Assembly: GCA_903912795.1 (NCBI GenBank)
Contig: CAIWIS010000078.1
Location: forward strand, 1-11,403
Length of the DNA stretch: 11,403 nt
From: an uncultured Bacteroidales bacterium
Lineage (GTDB): Bacteria > Bacteroidota > Bacteroidia > Bacteroidales > Paludibacteraceae
Direction of reading: 5' to 3'
The notes under the pieces were generated by a model, which ran no database searches, was not told the DNA's origin, and worked only from the letters and a program-made list of their open reading frames with translations. Positions 5,291-11,403 of the stretch are shown here, piece by piece (position 1 is the stretch's first letter; each line of letters begins with the position of its first letter). The translations under genes were made by a program, and so were the position numbers.

Positions 5291-7231
5291 TTATATACTT
5301 GCATTTAAATCGTCCAACACTTCGCTGAGCAATTCCCATTCATACATTTTATGTTCCAATTCACGTTGTTTTTTCTGATATTGTATAATAAAATCTGAGT
5401 CTGAAGCAAATTCGGGTAATTCCAGTTTTTTATTCATCTCCTGAAGTTCATGCTCAAAATTCTGAATATAACCTTCCATCTCCTCAACATCTTTTTCTGC
5501 TTTCCTTATTTTTTTATTAATTTCCTTCCGTGCTTCGTAACTCAATTTATTTTCGGACTGCGATTTATCTTCGATAGTTACTTCACGCTTCAATTGGTTC
5601 TTAATCTCCAGTTCATTCAGGTTTTGCATTTTTTTGTACTGCAAAAAGTCGTAAATACCACCCAAGTGTTCCCGTACCTTTTTATTGCCAAATTCATACA
5701 CCTTATCAACCAACCCGTCGAGAAACTCACGGTCGTGCGAAACAAGTATTGCTGTTCCATTAAATGCTTTGATTGCTTCTTTGAGTACTTCTTTTGAGCG
5801 CATATCGAGGTGATTTGTAGGTTCATCCAGTATCAAAAGGTTTACTGGTTCTAGTAGTAACCGAATCATAGCCAATCTACTACGTTCGCCACCCGATAAT
5901 ACCTGCACTTTTTTATCCGAAGCTTCGCCACCAAACATAAATGCGCCTAAAATATCACGAATTTTAGTTCTGATATCACCAACAGCCACATAATCAATAG
6001 TTTCGAAAACAGTTTTTGTCTCATCGAGCAACGAGGCTTGATTTTGAGCAAAATAGCCAATTTTTACATTATGGCCATGTTTCAATATGCCCGAAAACTC
6101 AATCTCGTTCATGATACATTTTATGAGCGTGGATTTACCTTCGCCATTTTTGCCAACAAAAGCCACTTTTTCGCCCCTATTGATGATAAGTCCAACATTA
6201 TCGAGCACTACATAATCGCCATAAGCTTTGGTTAAATGTTCTACTTCAATAGGTATTATTCCCGAATGAGGTGCTGGTGGAAATTTGAGATGCAGTCGTG
6301 AATTGTCTTCCATATCCACCTCCAAGCGCTCCAATTTGTTGAGTTGCTTTATGCGCGACTGTACTTGAATGGCTTTGGTAGCTTTGGAGCGAAAACGATC
6401 AATAAAATCCTCGGTATCCTGAATCATTTTTTGTTGATTCTCATACGCACGTACTTGCTGATCATGACGCTCTTTACGAAGTTCGATGTATTTGGAGTAA
6501 TTTACATTATAATCGTAAATTTTACCGAGTGAAATTTCGATTGTACGGTTTGTTACAGCATCGATAAATGCTTTGTCGTGCGAAACAAGAATAACTGCGC
6601 CGCTAGATGATGCCAAAAAGTTTTCGAGCCATTGTATCGATTCAATATCGAGGTGATTTGTTGGTTCATCAAGCAGCAGTATATCAGGACGTTGTAACAG
6701 AATTTTGGCCAATTCAATACGCATACGCCATCCGCCACTAAACTCCGAACATTGACGATCGAAATCGGTACGAAGAAAACCTAAACCTAATAAAGTTTTT
6801 TCGATTTCGGCATAAAAATTACCACTACCAACTATATTTAGGTGCTCCGTATGATGCGAGAGTCTATCAATTAAATCGTGATACGAAGGGCTGTCGTAAT
6901 CAGTACGGTCGGCCAATTCCTGGCTAATGTGGTCGATTTGAACTTGAAGCGAAGTAATGTGTTCAAATGCTTTTTCGGCCTCTTGCATCACAGTAGTACC
7001 ATGATTATGTATCATGTGCTGAGGCAAATAGCCTATTGTAAGATCTTTAGGGAGTGTAATGTTGCCACGAGTTGGAATTTGTAAACCAGCAAAAACCTTT
7101 AATAAGGTGGTTTTACCAGCGCCATTTTTGCCTACGAGGGCAATTTTATCCTTTTGATTTACCAGAAAAGTAATTTCGTCGAACAAAGGGGATCCACCAA
7201 ATTCAATTGTTAATTGTTCGACAGAAATCAT
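5291..7231 (-). CDS. ABC-F family ATPase (YheS/YdiF-like)
   Basis: 646-residue soluble protein with two ATP-binding cassettes and no membrane segments, the ABC-F architecture. Characterised members act on ribosomes, relieving stalls or protecting from antibiotics. Cassette 1 has Walker A GKNGAGKTT (34-42), signature FSGGWRMR (164-171), Walker B ILLLDEPTNHLD (184-195) and switch H218. Cassette 2 has GKNGEGKST (360-368), LSGGERSR (445-452), LILDEPTNHLD (466-476) and H499. The inter-domain linker (about 240-320), with FIDRFRSKATKAIQVQSRIKQL (278-299), is the ABC-F P-site tRNA interaction motif region and looks YheS/ABCF2-like. A charged coiled coil fills about 560-640. The start MISVEQLTIEFGG is the normal cassette beginning. 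It lies 98 bases after the dehydratase gene on the same strand; no promoter box was found in that gap, so readthrough is possible. Confidence 0.94.
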   Translation of the reverse strand: MISVEQLTIEFGGSPLFDEITFLVNQKDKIALVGKNGAGKTTLLKVFAGLQIPTRGNITLPKDLTIGYLPQHMIHNHGTTVMQEAEKAFEHITSLQVQIDHISQELADRTDYDSPSYHDLIDRLSHHTEHLNIVGSGNFYAEIEKTLLGLGFLRTDFDRQCSEFSGGWRMRIELAKILLQRPDILLLDEPTNHLDIESIQWLENFLASSSGAVILVSHDKAFIDAVTNRTIEISLGKIYDYNVNYSKYIELRKERHDQQVRAYENQQKMIQDTEDFIDRFRSKATKAIQVQSRIKQLNKLERLEVDMEDNSRLHLKFPPAPHSGIIPIEVEHLTKAYGDYVVLDNVGLIINRGEKVAFVGKNGEGKSTLIKCIMNEIEFSGILKHGHNVKIGYFAQNQASLLDETKTVFETIDYVAVGDIRTKIRDILGAFMFGGEASDKKVQVLSGGERSRLAMIRLLLEPVNLLILDEPTNHLDMRSKEVLKEAIKAFNGTAILVSHDREFLDGLVDKVYEFGNKKVREHLGGIYDFLQYKKMQNLNELEIKNQLKREVTIEDKSQSENKLSYEARKEINKKIRKAEKDVEEMEGYIQNFEHELQEMNKKLELPEFASDSDFIIQYQKKQRELEHKMYEWELLSEVLDDLNASI

Positions 7232-7240
7232 ATATTATTT

Positions 7241-7275
7241 TGATGTGATGATTTGATGATATGTTGATGTGATGA
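7241..7275. repeat. Direct repeat in a GATG-rich low-complexity tract
   Basis: TGATGTGATGA occurs at 7241-7251 and again at 7265-7275, with the related TTTGATGATATGT between them. It lies 9 bases upstream of the ABC-F start codon, in its presumed leader. A second low-complexity stretch of AACTTTnTAA-like units follows at about 7300-7325. Their function, if any, is unknown. Confidence 0.65.
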
Positions 7276-7329
7276 CATTGAAAACTCTTCAAACCTTTTT
7301 AACTTTATAACTTATTAAACTTTTTAAAA

Positions 7330-9270
7330 CTAAACATCCAAACGTTCATATTGCGAATTCTTGCTTTTAAATTCAGGTACAATTTTTTTCATCTGTGATA
7401 CTGTCAAAAAATTCTTACAAAGTAAACTATAATCAATTAGCTCTTCAATTTGGCTTGTTATGGAGTCATAATCGTATTCTTGAACCTTAGCAATCATAAT
7501 TTTTGGATTATGAGTTTTGGTAGTAATTTCTTTTTGATTTAAAAGCTCTTCGTACAATTTTTCGCCTGGACGTAAACCTGTAAATTCGATTTTGATATCA
7601 ACCTCTGGAATATAGCCAGCCAAGCGAATCATTTTTTTAGCTAAATTTACAATTTTAACAGGTTGTCCCATGTCAAAAATAAAAATCTCGCCACCATTAC
7701 CCATAACTCCAGCTTCGAGTACAAGTGTACAAGCTTCGGGTATAGTCATAAAATAACGAATAATTTCAGGATGTGTAACCGTAATTGGTCCGCCTTTTTC
7801 AATCTGACTTTTAAACAATGGAATAACAGAACCATTGGAGCCCAATACATTACCAAAACGAGTTGTAATAAATTTAGTTGAATCATTGCCATCCTCAACT
7901 AACTTTTTATAAAGCGATTGAACATAAATTTCGGCAATTCGCTTGGATGCTCCCATAACATTGGTAGGGTTCACAGCTTTATCGGTGGATACCATTACAA
8001 AGCGTTGAACTTTATATTTCACAGCTAAATCGGCCAAAATTTTTGTTCCACGTACATTTACCTGTATACTTTCTACCGGATTATCCTCCATTAAAGGCAC
8101 ATGTTTGTATGCAGCGGCATGATAAATATAATCAGGTCTATACATATCCATCATATATTCCATACGTTCTTTATTACGTACATCGGCCAAGAAAACACTC
8201 ATGTTTTGATCAGGATATTTCTCTTCGAGTTCTAAACGCAAATTGTGCATAGGTGATTCAGCCTGATCGAGCAGAACAATAAGTTGTGGATGATAGCTTA
8301 TAATTTGAGCAACAATTTCGCTTCCAATAGATCCTGCAGCACCAGTCACCAATACAACTTTTCCTTTGTGTGCTTCTGAAATTTTCTCAGTTTCGATATG
8401 TATTTTGGGCCTTTCCAATAAATCTTCAATCTGAACCGATTTAATTTGTTTAATTGTAGGCATATCGTTTTTCCAAATACTCACTGGTGGTGCTGTTAAA
8501 ACTGCCAAATTATTGCTTAAAAACAATTCCAAATCAACCTCAGGATTAATTTTTTTCATCTGAGTTGGCGAAACAATAATGGCTTTTGCTTTTTTAGAAA
8601 CCGTTTTTTTGATCGTTTTTTCGTCGAAATGATACACCTTAACACCCATAATGATACGTTCAGTAGCATTTTTATCATCATCGATAAAACCGACTAACTT
8701 ATATTTTATTTCACTTTGCTCCGAGCGCAGCATTTTGGCAATACCTACAGCTGCCGATTTTGTGCCATATATCATTACAGGCGTAATTTTACCTCCATTT
8801 GTAGTGAAATAATCGAAAATAATTTTAGCGCTTAATCGTAAAAAAAACAAGAACAAAAACGAGAAACCAGCATAAAGTATTAAACCAGTAGTATAGTAAA
8901 GTTCGAATTGGTAAAAGACTTTTAGAAAAACATTTGTAGCTATTAATATAACAACGGTAGATAAAACAGCAAATAAAAGTTTGGCAGCATCAACATATCC
9001 CGAATAGCGCAAAACGCCTGAATAGGTATGGAATATCCAAAAGAAAATGATTTGTATAAATAAAATTATTGATAAACGTTGATAAAAATTCAGAATACGA
9101 ATATCAACATGATTTTCAGAAATTTTTGACGCAATAAAGCTTGCAATAAAAAATGCAACTATACATAATGCAATGTCAATTATTAAAACTATCCAACGTG
9201 GAACGTAGCGCAATGAGGTTAAATGCGAAAAAATATCTGATCCTGTCAATAAATTTTCTTTATCATTCAT
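7330..9270 (-). CDS. Membrane-anchored nucleotide-sugar 4,6-dehydratase/epimerase (WbpM/CapD-like)
   Basis: 646-residue inner-membrane enzyme of the long FlaA1/WbpM class, expected to convert UDP-GlcNAc to a 4-keto-6-deoxy sugar for capsule, O-antigen or protein glycan synthesis. About four membrane helices occupy roughly 25-48, 66-84, 97-118 and 126-148. A CoA-binding-like Rossmann region (about 160-260) includes MIYGT and VGFIDDD. The C-terminal SDR domain starts with VTGAAGSIGSE (308-318). Catalytic features are STDKAVNP (428-435) and M439-x3-K443, the Met-for-Tyr variant known in WbpM-type dehydratases. TRFGNVLGSNGSVIPLF (470-486) and GLRPGEKLYEEL (565-576) are family hallmarks. The frame is open 23 codons upstream to 9339, but a promoter box at 9306-9313 lies in that extension, so MNDKENLLTG at 9270 is chosen. 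No other glycan genes are nearby. Confidence 0.93.
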   Translation of the reverse strand: MNDKENLLTGSDIFSHLTSLRYVPRWIVLIIDIALCIVAFFIASFIASKISENHVDIRILNFYQRLSIILFIQIIFFWIFHTYSGVLRYSGYVDAAKLLFAVLSTVVILIATNVFLKVFYQFELYYTTGLILYAGFSFLFLFFLRLSAKIIFDYFTTNGGKITPVMIYGTKSAAVGIAKMLRSEQSEIKYKLVGFIDDDKNATERIIMGVKVYHFDEKTIKKTVSKKAKAIIVSPTQMKKINPEVDLELFLSNNLAVLTAPPVSIWKNDMPTIKQIKSVQIEDLLERPKIHIETEKISEAHKGKVVLVTGAAGSIGSEIVAQIISYHPQLIVLLDQAESPMHNLRLELEEKYPDQNMSVFLADVRNKERMEYMMDMYRPDYIYHAAAYKHVPLMEDNPVESIQVNVRGTKILADLAVKYKVQRFVMVSTDKAVNPTNVMGASKRIAEIYVQSLYKKLVEDGNDSTKFITTRFGNVLGSNGSVIPLFKSQIEKGGPITVTHPEIIRYFMTIPEACTLVLEAGVMGNGGEIFIFDMGQPVKIVNLAKKMIRLAGYIPEVDIKIEFTGLRPGEKLYEELLNQKEITTKTHNPKIMIAKVQEYDYDSITSQIEELIDYSLLCKNFLTVSQMKKIVPEFKSKNSQYERLDV

Positions 9271-9305
9271 ACTGAATAAATTTTGGTCATTAGTTTTATG
9301 GACTA

Positions 9306-9313
9306 CAAAGATA
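9306..9313 (-). promoter_or_regulatory. Putative -7 promoter element for the dehydratase gene
   Basis: The minus strand reads TATCTTTG, ending 35 bases before the ATG at 9270. A TTTTG-type run on the minus strand (9337-9343) lies 23 bases further upstream and could serve as -33, though that spacing is long. It forms a divergent pair with the panB promoter. Confidence 0.55.
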
Positions 9314-9425
9314 ATTCTAAATATTAAATAATAACTCAAAAAAGGGAACTAATTATTCAATGGCAATTTGAATTACTACTAAAATTTTATACATCAACCA
9401 CATAGCTGTTAAACCATCTTTAACA

Positions 9426-9455
9426 TTGAAAATGAAAATATATTGCATATCTTTG
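9426..9455 (+). promoter_or_regulatory. Putative Bacteroidetes-type promoter for panB
   Basis: TTG at 9426-9428 and TATCTTTG at 9448-9455 are 19 bases apart, the best -33/-7 pair in the window. The -7 box ends 27 bases before the panB ATG. The TTG is also in frame with panB and could be mistaken for an upstream start; its role as -33 element explains it better. Confidence 0.7.
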
Positions 9456-9482
9456 CAAAATCAAAACAAAAAACTAAATTTC

Positions 9483-10301
9483 ATGTCGGTACATAGCGAT
9501 AATCCAAGAAGAGTTACAACCCAGAGGTTGATAGAAATGAAAAAACGTGGTGAAAAAATCAGTATGCTAACTGCTTACGATTATACAATGGGTAGTATTG
9601 TGGACCACGCAGGCGTTGATATAATACTTGTTGGCGATTCAGCTTCCAACGTAATTTGTGGAAACACCACAACACTTCCAATTACACTTGATCAAATGAT
9701 TTTTCTTGCTAAATCGGTTGTGAGAGGTGTAAAACGAGCATTAGTAGTTGTTGATATGCCTTTTGGAACGTATCAAGGCAATTCGAAAGAAGCATTAGCT
9801 TCGGCCATTCGAATAATGAAAGAAACACATGGCGATTGTTTAAAACTTGAGGGTGGCGAAGAAGTTTTAGAATCGGTTAAACGTATTTTATCAGCCGGAA
9901 TACCTGTAATGGGCCACCTTGGACTTATGCCACAATCAATTAACAAATATGGCTCCTATTCAGTAAGAGCGCAGCAAGAAGCCGAAGCCGAAAAGTTAAT
10001 TAGAGATGCTCATTTGCTAGAACAAGCGGGTTGTTTTGCTATTGTACTTGAAAAAATTCCTGCTAAACTAGCCAAGCAAGTTGCCAGTGAGCTTACTATA
10101 CCAATTATTGGAATAGGTGCTGGTAATGGTGTGGATGGACAAGTACTTGTTTTACACGATATGATTGGACTAACTCAAGATTTTTCGCCACGCTTTTTAC
10201 GTCGATATGCTAATTTGCAAACAATTATGAATCAAGCCATTGAGCATTATGTGGCAGATGTAAAATCGGGTGATTTTCCAAGCGAAATGGAACAATACTA
10301 A
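9483..10301 (+). CDS. panB: 3-methyl-2-oxobutanoate hydroxymethyltransferase
   Basis: Ketopantoate hydroxymethyltransferase, the first committed step of pantothenate (hence coenzyme A) synthesis: it transfers a one-carbon unit from methylene-tetrahydrofolate to 3-methyl-2-oxobutanoate. The cytoplasmic 272-residue product matches family length. Motifs run in order along the TIM barrel: MLTAYDYTMG (28-37), LVGDSASNV with metal ligand D52 (49-57), VVVDMPFGTYQG with D91 (88-99), KLEGG with E123 (121-125), PVMGHLGLMPQS (141-152), the likely catalytic E190 in IVLEKIP, and GIGAGNGVDGQVLVLHD (210-226). The open frame begins 19 codons earlier at a TTG, but that extension spans the promoter, so MSVHSDNPRR is the start. 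It is a single gene without panC or panD beside it, and its stop directly abuts the recN stop on the other strand. Confidence 0.97.
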   Translation: MSVHSDNPRRVTTQRLIEMKKRGEKISMLTAYDYTMGSIVDHAGVDIILVGDSASNVICGNTTTLPITLDQMIFLAKSVVRGVKRALVVVDMPFGTYQGNSKEALASAIRIMKETHGDCLKLEGGEEVLESVKRILSAGIPVMGHLGLMPQSINKYGSYSVRAQQEAEAEKLIRDAHLLEQAGCFAIVLEKIPAKLAKQVASELTIPIIGIGAGNGVDGQVLVLHDMIGLTQDFSPRFLRRYANLQTIMNQAIEHYVADVKSGDFPSEMEQY

Positions 10302-11403
10302 TTAAAATCCAAGTAATTCTTTGGCATTTAAAACCGAAATTTCAGATAGTTTTTTTCCACTAAGCATTTGAGCAATTTCAGTTATGCGTTGATTATCAGT
10401 CAATCGTTCAATAAATGTTTGTGTTTGTATTCCGGAATCATCTTTATAAACTCGGTATTGCACTTTGCTTTTTGCTGCAATTTGTGGTAAGTGCGTAATG
10501 GTTATAACCTGCATTCCTATACTCATTTCTTGCATTATTTCACCCATTCGGTGAGCAATTTCACCTGAAACTCCGGTATCAATCTCGTCGAAAATAATGG
10601 TAGGCAAGTCCGACTTATTTGCAATTAAGGCTTTTATCGAAAGCATCAACCTCGAAACTTCACCACCCGAAGCAATGAGTTGCACGGGTTGCATTTCTCT
10701 GTTTTTATTTGCTGAGAAAAGAAACTGCACCTCGTTTTGACCATTTATTAAATAATTATCAGTAACTTGAACATTCACAACAAACTGAATATTTGGCATG
10801 CCAAGTATTTTCAGTCTTTCAACCATGTATTTTTCAATTTGACCTACAACTTTTTGTCGCGATAGTGTAAGTTGTAGGGCTTGCTCTTTTACTTGCTCAA
10901 AAGTTTGGACAATTTGTTTTTTAAGATTTTCAATTTCTTCGTCAAAGGAGTCAATTTTCTGAAGTTGCGCTTCGTAATCATCACGAATTGCAATCAACTC
11001 TTCAACCGATGCCACTTTATATTTTTTCTGAAGTGTAAACAATTCGCTTAATCTATTCTGAATCAGCATTAATCGCTCAGGATTATCTTCAATTTTATCG
11101 GCAAATGAACTTAATTCCGATTTTATATCTTTGAGTTCAATATAAGCCGATTGCAATCGTTCAGCCCAACTTTCGCCATTAACTACATAATTCTTAATTC
11201 GCGATACAGATGTAATTATATCTTTTAACTGCGCTAAAACAGCACTATCGTTTTCGAATAAATTTTGCGACGTAAGCAATTCTATTTTAATTTCCTCGGC
11301 ATGCGCAAGTGTATCCTGCTCTAATTCAAGCATTTCTTGTTCATCAGCTACTAATTGTGCTTCAACTAATTGATTATATTGAAACTGAATATAATCTAAC
11401 TCA
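10302..11403 (-). CDS. recN: DNA repair ATPase RecN, partial (N-terminus beyond right edge)
   Basis: SMC-like ATPase that acts in recombinational repair of double-strand breaks. The frame runs off the right edge without a stop or true start; 366 residues are visible. It begins at the edge with LDYIQFQYNQLVEAQL, matching the RecN segment L-D-Y/L-Q-F near the end of the N-terminal lobe. The Walker A half, expected in the missing roughly 180 residues, is not in view. A coiled-coil region follows (about 11330 down to 10830). The C-terminal ATPase half carries the signature LIASGGEVSRLMLSIKAL (coded at about 10626-10679), Walker B PTIIFDEIDTGVSGE and the ITHLPQIAAKS switch histidine segment. The coding end at GKKLSEISVLNAKELLGF is normal for RecN. 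An internal Met at 11333 is not the start. It abuts panB tail to tail with no spacer. Confidence 0.95.
   Translation of the reverse strand, partial: ELDYIQFQYNQLVEAQLVADEQEMLELEQDTLAHAEEIKIELLTSQNLFENDSAVLAQLKDIITSVSRIKNYVVNGESWAERLQSAYIELKDIKSELSSFADKIEDNPERLMLIQNRLSELFTLQKKYKVASVEELIAIRDDYEAQLQKIDSFDEEIENLKKQIVQTFEQVKEQALQLTLSRQKVVGQIEKYMVERLKILGMPNIQFVVNVQVTDNYLINGQNEVQFLFSANKNREMQPVQLIASGGEVSRLMLSIKALIANKSDLPTIIFDEIDTGVSGEIAHRMGEIMQEMSIGMQVITITHLPQIAAKSKVQYRVYKDDSGIQTQTFIERLTDNQRITEIAQMLSGKKLSEISVLNAKELLGF

Noticed and set aside
5450..5797. Plus-strand open frame of 115 codons inside the ABC-F gene
   Set aside because: It is antisense to strongly conserved ABC-F coding sequence, is an unnatural run of Phe, Leu and Ile mirroring the coiled-coil Lys/Glu codons, and has no promoter of its own. 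It is a shadow frame.
5291..7231. ABC-F gene as an antibiotic-resistance determinant
   Set aside because: The linker looks like the housekeeping YheS/YdiF type rather than the long antibiotic-resistance loops, and there is no mobile-element context or attenuator leader.
7330..9339. A capsule or O-antigen gene cluster around the dehydratase
   Set aside because: Its neighbours are an ABC-F ATPase and panB; no glycosyltransferase, flippase, polymerase or other sugar-modifying enzyme is in the window.

Overview
The window looks like ordinary chromosome from a member of the Bacteroidetes, plausibly a free-living Bacteroidales or Marinilabiliales-type organism. Three things point there. The DNA is AT-rich. 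Five intergenic copies of the octamer TATCTTTG sit just upstream of predicted starts and match the Bacteroidetes -7 promoter consensus TAnnTTTG. No convincing Shine-Dalgarno sequences precede the genes. The protein families agree with this: a WbpM/CapD-type epimerase with an N-terminal membrane anchor, a short RsmI-like methylase, and a DUF2148 ferredoxin-domain protein.

Layout, left to right. The 3' end of an unidentified gene (+) converges on mnmE (tRNA U34 modification GTPase, -). A divergent intergenic region with two promoters leads to a small orphan lipoprotein (+). That gene converges on a group II-type truncated haemoglobin gene (-). Back to back with the globin is a two-gene operon (+) for a DUF2148 iron-sulphur protein and a TauE/SafE (TSUP) membrane transporter. 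The transporter gene overlaps tail to tail with a short RsmI-like SAM methyltransferase gene (-). A gene-poor stretch (4929-5290) holds a heptamer tandem repeat and a 201-bp element bounded by perfect 12-bp inverted repeats and filled with nested palindromes. Then come an ABC-F ATPase (-), a low-complexity spacer, and a membrane-anchored nucleotide-sugar 4,6-dehydratase (-). Another divergent promoter region follows, then panB (+), which abuts recN (-). The recN gene runs off the right edge.

Most genes are housekeeping: translation (mnmE, RsmI-like, ABC-F), coenzyme A precursor synthesis (panB), DNA repair (recN) and surface polysaccharide precursor synthesis (dehydratase). They are arranged as single genes or pairs on alternating strands rather than as one pathway cluster. 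The only grouping that suggests a shared role is the globin beside the DUF2148-TSUP operon, which could relate to redox, nitrosative or sulphur-oxyanion stress; that is inference. I see no CRISPR array, no tRNA or rRNA gene, no transposase and no clear new multi-gene system. The palindromic inverted-repeat element at 4981-5181 is the least ordinary object in the window.
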